From Calocera cornea HHB12733 (lineage: Eukaryota > Basidiomycota > Dacrymycetes > Dacrymycetales > Dacrymycetaceae): DNA of 64,000 nt. Under the pieces are notes generated by a model. The model made no database searches and was not told where the DNA came from. It saw nothing but the letters and a program-made list of their open reading frames with translations. Each line of letters begins with the position of its first letter. The stretch's first letter is position 1. This document shows, one piece after another, positions 57,094-64,000 of the stretch. Location: the NCBI GenBank assembly GCA_001632435.1, contig KV423923.1, positions 198,281 through 262,280 of the forward strand. The letters are read 5' to 3'. A program made the translations under genes and the position numbers.

Positions 57094-58312
57094 CTACTGT
57101 AGCCAGTCCGTAGTTACCACGAGTCCTTGACGATCAAGTCCTTGTAAGCCCCGATCACAGAAATGAAAAGGATGATCCCGTCCGCCCGGGAGGTTTTGAG
57201 GCGGCTCTCGCTCGAGCGGCGTGAGCAGCGGCGCCGGGTGAGCGCCCGTGCTGGGCGATGGGCAGTCCTTTCTAGCGGAGGGTGACGGCGCTGCGTACTC
57301 GTCTTGCTCCTCCGTCCCTCGCGCCGGATCCTGGTCGTGCTTCGAGATCGAGGGATCGGATGGCCGAGGCCGAGGCGATCGCGCGCCAGCGCGCTCCTGG
57401 ATCGTCTCCAACTCCGCGAATCCGAGGAAGAGGAGCACGTCCAGCAGCTGGCACATCGCCCGCGAATGCCTATCCCACCACAAATCAGCTCCGGCCCAAG
57501 CTGCCCGTAACTGCGCTAGTACTGACCTGCTGTACACCTCCGGCTGCATCTGCCGCGTCGTCCACCCGTTGAGCAGCGCCACCCCCGCCACGGTGGCCAC
57601 GTACACCTTCTCCAGCCCCAGCCCGCCCACCGCAAGCGGCGCATCAGCGCACGCCAGCACCCCCGCGGCGAAGACCGCCAGGGCGTACACGTCCCTCCCG
57701 CCTCCCATCCCGCACTTCCAACAGCCCCATATCAGCCCCCGGGTATAAATGAACCCGTGGATCATCCGCACGCTCGCGCTGTGCAGTTCTGGCCTGCGCA
57801 ATGCTAGGGCGAGGAGGGAGAGCAGCGGGCGGAGGAGCGCCCCGGCTTGGTAGGACGGGCGGGTGAGGGTGGGGTGCCCCCTGCGCAGAGGGGCGGCGAG
57901 GAGGAGGTTGGTGAGGGATTGGGCGAGGCAGAGGAGGAGGTCGACGGGCGTGGGCAGGCGGGCGGAGGAGGGGTGGAGGGTGGTCAGCAGGTGAAAGCGC
58001 AAGACTTCGAGGAGGCCGGAGAGGACGTGCAGGGTCAGCACTGCAATGATATCGTCAGAACAGAGCGAAGGAGCGGAGCCAACGGGACGCTCCAACTCGT
58101 ACCGACCCACCGCGGAACTTCCAGAACGTCCTCCGCGTATGCTTGCTGAACACCGTCCCGTACGCGAGCAGTACTAAGGCTAGGGCGAGCAGCGCCCCCG
58201 GGAAGCCGGGCAGGCCGAGCGTCATGCGTTGTGGTTGGGAGAGCGCTGGCAGGGAGGGAAGCGCGGTCGGGTGGGCGGCCGGGAAGAGGATGGGGAGGGA
58301 GGGAGAGGCCAT
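57094..58312 (-). CDS. Unidentified multi-span membrane protein
   Basis: Not recognised. Predicted 382 residues; exons 58312-58111 and 58040-57094, intron 70 nt (donor CGCG|GTGGGT). Hydrophobic segments lie around residues 35-52 (GFPGALLALALVLLAYGTVF), 70-90, 100-120, 140-160, 190-210 and later (AVFAAGVLACADAPLAVGGL; VYVATVAGVALLNGW). The last ~110 residues are charged, Pro/Ser-rich and probably cytosolic. One further small intron could exist around 57440-57530 (donor CAG|GTCAGT), because the residues between look less protein-like. It lies head-to-tail behind the NCS1 permease on the same strand. No functional motif was recognised. Confidence 0.55.
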
Positions 58313-59719
58313 GCGGTTGTTGGGAGGAGTAGTGGGGTGGGGAGGTGGGAGTTGGAAGGTTGGAGGGGCGAGGCGGCCGATCGGGAGTTCGGAGGACAGA
58401 GGACAGAGCGGTTGGAGAAGGAGGTGGATTACGTGCTGTTGACGTTACTGTACTGTCGCGGAGGGTGTCCAGCCGGAGCTCCAGGGGTTGTAGGTCGCTG
58501 GGGACACGCCGAAGAGAGCTTTATACACCTCTCACGCACGGAGCGCAGCCTCCCAGAGACGCTCAACGCCGGGTGTTGAGCTATGTACATGCGGCAGAGC
58601 AGAGCACACACGCCCCGCCGCGCCCCGATCGGCCACGCGCAGTCCACATTGGGCGCTTCACCGCCCCGCGCCCCGCCGCACTAACAGGCAGCGGGCAGCG
58701 GGCAGCGGGCGGGCGGAGTCACCCTCCCTCCCGTCCTCCGAGGCTGACAGCTCGGAGAAAACCGTCCCGTGCCAACGATTGCCCGCTCGCCATTCTGCGG
58801 GAGCTCATAAGCCCAGCCCAGCCCAGCCAAGTGCGAAGGTTTTTTGTACAAGAGGGCTTGCGTTGGGGGTTACGGCATCCTCAGGGATCGGGGCTGGGCA
58901 GCGTAGGAACGGTGGAACGGTGTAAGGGTCTTGGATGGGGTGCGGCCGACCGGGCACGTCTGGTGCGTAGCGCCGAAGGGGGAGGGGAGTCACAGCCTCG
59001 GAGCGGCGGGCGCTTGCTGCTTGCGAAGGCGGAGGCGGGATGGGGGGTGCGGTGTTGCGGTCAATATGGATGTTGCAAAGGTGTACAGTACGTCGGCGGT
59101 CCGGCCGGGGGTTCGGAGAGCGTCGAGATCGTGCGAGCTCCGTCCTGCGCGCCCGCGGTTGCTAGGCTGGGTGATGGCGCGTAGGCGAGGGAATTGGGTG
59201 CGGCGATATGGCGCTAGGCGCCGAGGCATAGAGTGTGGCATCTTTGGTAGGTGGGTCGGTCGGTCGGTCGGTAGTTGGGATGACTTGGTTGGCCCTGCGC
59301 GCGCGGGTCCGGATGGCTGAGGGGAGGCGATGTTGCTGCTGCACGTTGTTAGGAGTCTTTAGCTGCGCTGAGAGTGCCGATCGATAGCTGAGCGCGTGCC
59401 CTTCCAGGACTATTGACGTTATACGCGTGTTTGTCAGAGACGTAACGAGGCAAGGTGTCAGAAGCAGCATATGCATCGATACACGTGAGGCGGCCGGCCG
59501 CTCATGGTATCGAGGTCGTCGATGGCCTCGTTGGGGAGAGATGCATAGAAGAGGCGATTGCATATGTACGCATTGCCCTTCAGCCGCCTGAGCCAGCAGG
59601 ATCACGAGTGGCAGTCGCGCGAGGTGAGAGAGGAGATGCAGGCAGAAGTTGCGAAGTGTGAGAAGGGTGGAAGTGCAAGGACGCCTGGTGGGCAGCTGAT
59701 TGTTGCTCTGCGCGAGTGA

Positions 59720-59881
59720 TTAGCCGATTGATTGCGTGCTGCCCAGCCAGACAGCGTGATAAATATCGGCGGTTTGTTTTGCAACTGAGCCAGCCCAAAT
59801 AAGCACGAACACAGCGTGGATCGAGATCCAGTGCATGACGATGTCGAGCGCAGCGTAGAGCCCGATGAAGTCGAGCACGTG
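59720..59881 (-). other. Candidate 3' coding exon of a membrane protein
   Basis: Downstream of a strong acceptor (polypyrimidine-like, AACATCCACAG at 59882-59892 on minus) there is a 54-codon open stretch ending in TAA. It encodes HVLDFIGLYAALDIVMHW, a second hydrophobic segment (IHAVFVLIWAG) and a polar tail. Composition is protein-like. A frame-compatible donor exists at about 59966 (GCGCCC|GTCAGC), preceded by NPSFWPGAP, but no start codon was found. It may be a small gene or a relic. Confidence 0.3.
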
Positions 59882-60651
59882 CTGTGGATGTTATGTATAC
59901 AAGATTAATGTCCCCGCATCGCTGTCGATTGGCTTCATGTTCGTTGTAATGAAGCAGGTGGCTGACGGGCGCGCCTGGCCAGAATGAGGGATTCGCCGAT
60001 GACGGGTGTTTGTTGACATTCCACCTAGGCACCCCCGAGGCACCGCAGGGGTCCTCGCCCCGAGGGATTGATTAAGTCACGTGCCCCACCGAGTCCCCCG
60101 AAATAGCCGCACCCCTTTGCGCGCGGAAAGGAGCCGGTCACATCACGCGCGCCCACGCGACCATCCATTGACCGACGCGCTACCTCCCCGCCCGCTCCCT
60201 CCTCTCGTCACCCCCGATCCGCATGCGCCCTCTGCCGACGTCAGCTCGCGCTCGGACACGCTCGTCCGTTGGGCGGGTCTGCGCCGGTGCGTGTGGAGTG
60301 CGGACTGGGTCTGGCCGCCGGGGCGCGCCGCCGGGCGAGGCGGCGACGGGGTCTGCCCGGCTCCAGCATGCCTCGATTGACTTTTCGGGCATTGCCTACT
60401 GGGCGAGGGAGGTCGTCGGTTGGTCCGGTCCAGCTGCTGGTCTTTCCCAGCGCGGAGCCGGGGGTGGACAGACCCTCCGGGGCCAGTGGCGCGAGACGCA
60501 CCGATGCAGCTCTTCCCGGTGGACGCTTCCTTCCAACCTATGGTCGCCTCGTCTATTGCCATCGCTCGCTGCACCTAACCTGCACTTGTTTACACCCCAT
60601 CCCCGCCGTCCGTTGGCGCTTATCACCCGACGACGCACGTCCAAGCGAGCG

Positions 60652-60658
60652 TATAAGA
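60652..60658 (+). promoter_or_regulatory. TATA box of the hydrophobin-like gene
   Basis: TATAAGA about 160 bp upstream of the ATG, followed by a CT-rich stretch (60682-60725) of the kind where strongly expressed fungal genes start transcription. Confidence 0.55.
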
Positions 60659-60813
60659 ACATGCACCGGCCAGGACTAGCCATTCTCCATTCCTCCTCTC
60701 GTCCTCTCCTCTTCTCAGCTACCTTACCGGCCTCCGCCTAATACTCCCACAAGTCCCACCACTACACCCACGCTCTTTTGCAACCCCACCACTACTCTAT
60801 AATCAGCTTCATA

Positions 60814-62259
60814 ATGTACGGCCTTCTCTCCCTCCTTGCCCTCTCTGCCGGCGCACACGCCCTCGCCGTCCCCCGCCAGGTCTCTCTCGATGCCAGCGTC
60901 ACCGCATCTGTCGACATCACCGGTGTCGCAAGCGTTGAGGCCGATGTCAGCGCCACGGTCGGCCTCGAGGCCACTGACGGTGTCTCCCTCGGTGTCGACG
61001 CCGGTGTGACCGCCTCCGCCGATCTCCTCGGCGGTGTCCTCCCCACTGGCCTCCCTCTCGTCGTCGATGCATCCGCATCAGCTGGCCTGGACATCTCCTC
61101 TGGCATCAGCCTCGGTGTTGACGTCACCGGCTCCCTTGACGTCCTCGGAATCAACGTTGTCCCCACCGCCTCCATCGACATCGACCTCGGTGCGACCCCC
61201 ACAATCGGCGTTGACGTTGCGCTCGGTGCGACACCCATCGTCTCCCTCGGCGCTGACCTCGCCACCCCTTCCATCGGGCTCGACCTCCTCGGGCTTGCCG
61301 ACCTCGACCTGGACCTCGCCGGCACGCCCACGATCGGCCTGAGCCTCCCCACTGGCGGCCTGCTCGCTGGCCTGGATCTCGGTTCCATCCTCGGGGGCTC
61401 GACCGGCCTCCTGTCCGGCCTCGACCTCGACTCCCTGACCGACATCCTCTCCGGCCTTAACCTGCCGACCGACGTCCTCTCCGGCCTGGACCTCTCTTCG
61501 CTCACCGACGCAACCGGCGCCGTCGACGTCAACGCCGTCATCGGCCTCCTCCTCGGCCTCGGTGCGGATGTCGATGCCGCTGTTTCCCTCCTCCTCGGCG
61601 CGACCGGTGTGATCCCCGCCCTGCCCGTCCCCACTGCCGGCCTCGGCGTCGACGCTCTCGCCTCCCTTATCCTCGACCTCCCCATCGATGCCACCGCCGC
61701 TCTCGAGGTCCTCCTCGGCGCCACCGGCGTTGTCGATGCTGCCATCGCTGTTCCGACCGCCGGTGTTGGTGCGCTCGTCGCTGAGGCCCTCGCTCTCGGC
61801 CTCGATGCCGATGTTGCCCTTGATCTCGTCCTCGGCCAGACCGCCGGCCTCGACCTCTCTGCCCTCGCCACCGGCGTCGTCGGCCCCGTCATCGCCGAGG
61901 TGACCGCGACCGTCGGCGGCCTCCTGCCCCGCCAGTCCGTCGCTGTCGATGCCACCGCTTCCGTCGCGGGTGTTGATGCCGGTGTCGACGCCACCATCGA
62001 CATCTCGGACCTGCACTGCTGCGCCCAGGTCGGCCTGCTCAACACGCCCATCGTTGCTAACGTCCTCGACATCCTCGGGCTCTACGTCGACATCCCCACG
62101 GACGTGACAATCGGTGTCAACTGCGCCGCGCCGACCCTGACCCCCACTGCGTCCCTCGCCAGCATCTCCGCCTCGTGCTCCGGCTCCCTCGTCGTCTGCA
62201 CCGGCGCGACCTTCGAGCTCGGCACGATCGCCTCCAACTGCACGACCGTGTCAGTCTAA
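60814..62259 (+). CDS. Long repetitive secreted protein with six-cysteine hydrophobin-like C-terminus
   Basis: Intronless gene for a 481-residue secreted protein; the ATG at 60814 gives a clear signal peptide (residues 1-18), followed by a Kex2-like PRQ. Residues ~22-400 contain no cysteine and are a low-complexity Leu/Asp/Gly/Ala/Val sequence with beta-like alternation (LGVD, GATPTIG). About 40-residue units recur at ~256-294 and ~296-335 (both with LLGATGV and VPTAG). A second PRQ at 372-374 precedes a segment resembling the mature N-terminus. The last 80 residues carry cysteines at 402, 403, 437, 455, 462 and 476. Their spacing fits class I hydrophobin C2-C3-C4-C5-C6-C8, with C1 and C7 missing. 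Hydrophobins coat fungal surfaces. This is either a very long hydrophobin variant or a repeat wall protein that captured such a domain. Confidence 0.7.
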   Translation: MYGLLSLLALSAGAHALAVPRQVSLDASVTASVDITGVASVEADVSATVGLEATDGVSLGVDAGVTASADLLGGVLPTGLPLVVDASASAGLDISSGISLGVDVTGSLDVLGINVVPTASIDIDLGATPTIGVDVALGATPIVSLGADLATPSIGLDLLGLADLDLDLAGTPTIGLSLPTGGLLAGLDLGSILGGSTGLLSGLDLDSLTDILSGLNLPTDVLSGLDLSSLTDATGAVDVNAVIGLLLGLGADVDAAVSLLLGATGVIPALPVPTAGLGVDALASLILDLPIDATAALEVLLGATGVVDAAIAVPTAGVGALVAEALALGLDADVALDLVLGQTAGLDLSALATGVVGPVIAEVTATVGGLLPRQSVAVDATASVAGVDAGVDATIDISDLHCCAQVGLLNTPIVANVLDILGLYVDIPTDVTIGVNCAAPTLTPTASLASISASCSGSLVVCTGATFELGTIASNCTTVSV

Positions 62260-62876
62260 TTCCGCTTTCTCCCGCCGTGATCTAGAGTACTACTCGCTTT
62301 AATTTCCTCTGATTTGTTATTATTGGGCTGCGAGGCCTTTCTATGCTAGTGCAAGGAGGAGGACGGGGGATGGAGGACTGGAAGGAAGGTGAGGGGAGGG
62401 AGGACGCCCAACGAGGCGAGACGAGGCGAGCCGGATGGACCACCGAGGGCCCGTAATCGCAATCTTGTATCATCTACAATCATCTGATTATTCCCCCCCT
62501 CCCTATCTACCACCACCACACAATTACTGCTCCATATGCACTACCCACCGCCCGCTCTGAAAATTATATGCTTTGCCCCAATAAATATTTGCTTGTTGTG
62601 CGAGGAAGGGTATATACGTCTGGGCTTCCTCTAAAGTCACGTGATCGGACCCTCGGGTCTCGGAAGCAGTGCGACTCATCATCCTGCTGTCGGCAACCGC
62701 CATCAGCGCTCTGGAGTCACTGCTCCTTCGACACCCTCCTGCTGGCCGTGCCGCTGTCGCATAATCTACGGCCGCCCGCCCGTGTCCTATATGTACAATA
62801 CCCCGCGAGGGCGAGGGGCCGTTCTGCGTCCGCCAATCGAGTGACTGATCGCGGCGCCCCTCCCCTCCATCCAACG
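62260..62876. other. Spacer and promoter
   Basis: About 600 bp with no gene. The downstream frame is open through part of it (from 62568), but the first good start context is ATG 62877. Confidence 0.45.
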
Positions 62877-63974
62877 ATGTCAGCCGACCAAGCCCCGGGA
62901 AGGCGCGTCGTCCCAGGCGGCCCTGGCGTGAGCTTCGACGAGGCCTGGCCCGTCATCAAGTCTGTGCTCGACACGACGCTGCGTCAGCAGCTGCTTGCAG
63001 GTACGCAGGCTGCATACCTGTCAATGTCGTCTCGTGCAAAAGGGCGGATGCAGTTGACACGCAGTTGTGCAGGTGACGAACCGAACTTGGGACACAATGT
63101 CTCCTACACCGTATTCATGGAGGCGTATACGAAGGCGCACAACCTCGGGAGCAACTCGCAGGCTGCGGAGCAAAAGCGACTCTACAGCGCTCTCTCGCGC
63201 TACTTCTTCTTGCTTGCGGATGAGATGCTCGCTGGCATCTCCGCTCCGTCGGGGGAGCAACTCGAGTTCGTGAATGTTTACTTGGACGCCTACGAATCTT
63301 TCCTGAAAGCGGCATTGCAACTGCCTCGGCTCTTCCGGATGTTTGACATCTTTCTCAAAAGTCAGACAGACCAATGGTTCGCAAAGCCGCATCGTGGGGG
63401 AGGAGCCCCCGACGTCCCTCCTGGCATGAAACTAGTCGATCCGAATCCGCCGGTCATCACAGTCATCAATGGCATCAGACATGTGCAAGCGGTTCCAGCT
63501 GAGAACCTTGTCCCTGTACCCATCGAGCGCGCGGAGATCGACCAAGAGATCTTGCAGTGGGACACTGCCACGGGGGCAGGAGCATCACCAGCTGACGACG
63601 TCACGAAGCTGCTCTGGCCCCCGGACGGCAAACCTGTTCCTTCAGGAGATGCAGCGGCCGATGCCCGAGAGACGGCTCAGTATGAAGCGAGGAAGTATAC
63701 CACTCTGCCAGGCGACGTATATGTGCTTCTCGTTCCCACCATCCTTCGACTATGGCGCCTCGCAACTCTCAAGCACCTCGCAGGCGACAATGATGGCGCC
63801 TTGGCAAATATCATCCACACCATGAATCAGCGAGGACTGTTTCAGGAGCACGCGGATACGGCGAGAAAGCTGTTGAAATGCCTTTGGGCAACGGGAATGC
63901 AAGACCATGACCTTCTAGGCTTTTCGGAGCTGGTAGCTGCCCTTGAGGCCGAGCGGTCGACGGTCTCTCTGTGA
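62877..63974 (+). CDS. Protein resembling only the cullin N-terminal region
   Basis: Predicted 341 residues; exons 62877-63000 and 63073-63974. The intron (72 nt, GT-AG) has no stop and a length divisible by three; splicing joins QQLLA to GDEPNLGHN. Residues ~15-140 (FDEAWPVIKSVLDTTL; NVSYTVFMEAYTKAHNL; KRLYSALSRYFFLLADEML; VYLDAYESFLKAALQLPRLF; MFDIFLKSQTDQWF) follow the helical pattern of cullin repeat 1, the part that binds Skp1/adaptor proteins. No Roc1-binding or neddylation domain follows before the stop at 63974. The remaining half has a Pro-rich linker and a helical end. It may be a free cullin-N-like protein or an unrelated helical protein; the family call is a resemblance only. Confidence 0.6.
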   Translation: MSADQAPGRRVVPGGPGVSFDEAWPVIKSVLDTTLRQQLLAGTQAAYLSMSSRAKGRMQLTRSCAGDEPNLGHNVSYTVFMEAYTKAHNLGSNSQAAEQKRLYSALSRYFFLLADEMLAGISAPSGEQLEFVNVYLDAYESFLKAALQLPRLFRMFDIFLKSQTDQWFAKPHRGGGAPDVPPGMKLVDPNPPVITVINGIRHVQAVPAENLVPVPIERAEIDQEILQWDTATGAGASPADDVTKLLWPPDGKPVPSGDAAADARETAQYEARKYTTLPGDVYVLLVPTILRLWRLATLKHLAGDNDGALANIIHTMNQRGLFQEHADTARKLLKCLWATGMQDHDLLGFSELVAALEAERSTVSL

Positions 63975-64000
63975 CATGTAGCATATGATCAAATTAACGA

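Larger units (their letters stand above)
58313..60813. other. Intergenic region with a possible gene fragment
   Basis: About 2.5 kb between the membrane protein and the hydrophobin-like gene. Apart from the candidate exon at 59720-59881 and a GGTC microsatellite at about 59252-59272, nothing recognisable was seen. The 3' end holds the promoter of the next gene. Confidence 0.4.

Noticed and set aside
60792..62072. 426-codon minus-strand frame
   Set aside because: Shadow of the repetitive hydrophobin-like gene; its Arg/Ser/Thr-rich composition results from the codon periodicity of the plus strand.

Overview
The window looks like a GC-rich fungal chromosome segment, most likely from a filamentous basidiomycete (Agaricomycetes type). 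The evidence is dense genes with many ~47-60 nt GT-AG introns, a CRH-type cell-wall transglycosylase with a chitin-binding module, a hydrophobin-like secreted protein, a sedolisin (S53) protease, a HAL-type kinase and a KDZ-superfamily DNA transposon. Exon models were built by hand from reading frame, splice sites and family motifs. Those given with exon lists keep frame throughout.

Layout. 1-2.3 kb: 3' part of a ThrE/Prm10-like membrane transporter. 2.3-6.4 kb: no recognisable gene. 6.4-8.5 kb (-): a 13-exon CofD-like protein. 9.0-16.6 kb (+): a giant helical-repeat protein, possibly UNC80-like. 16.8-21.1 kb (-): mitochondrial DNA polymerase gamma. 21.1-23.5 kb: degenerate repeats. 23.5-25.0 kb (+): a GPI-anchored GH16 CRH transglycosylase. 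25.0-27.6 kb: microsatellite-rich spacer.

27.6-36.7 kb: a complete 9,138-bp KDZ (Kyakuja/Dileera/Zisupton) transposon with an 8-bp target-site duplication (CGTAATGC), 108-bp imperfect terminal inverted repeats, and an uninterrupted 10-exon transposase of 1,036 residues. It also holds two intact multi-exon companion genes of unknown function (448 and 507 residues) and a possible small basic-protein gene on the opposite strand. This is the most notable object in the window.

37.7-39.8 kb (+): a HAL4/5-like kinase with a split C-lobe. 39.8-44.4 kb and 46.7-51.7 kb: non-coding regions holding two collinear, inverted copies of a degenerate >1-kb repeat, one on each side of an S53 protease gene (44.4-46.4 kb, -) and a 100-N assembly gap. 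51.7-54.4 kb (+): a Golgi-type GT8/LARGE-like glycosyltransferase with an acidic repeat tail. 54.6-56.7 kb (-): an NCS1 nucleobase/allantoin permease. 57.1-58.3 kb (-): an unidentified multi-span membrane protein. 60.8-62.3 kb (+): a long repetitive protein ending in a six-cysteine hydrophobin-like domain. 62.9-64.0 kb (+): a protein resembling only the N-terminal part of cullins.

Apart from the transposon, neighbours do not form an obvious pathway cluster. Several (CRH, hydrophobin-like, S53, GT8) act at the secretory pathway or cell surface, but they are interspersed with housekeeping genes. The CofD-like and giant-protein genes share a 465-bp divergent promoter region. The giant gene and the polymerase gene converge within about 220 bp.
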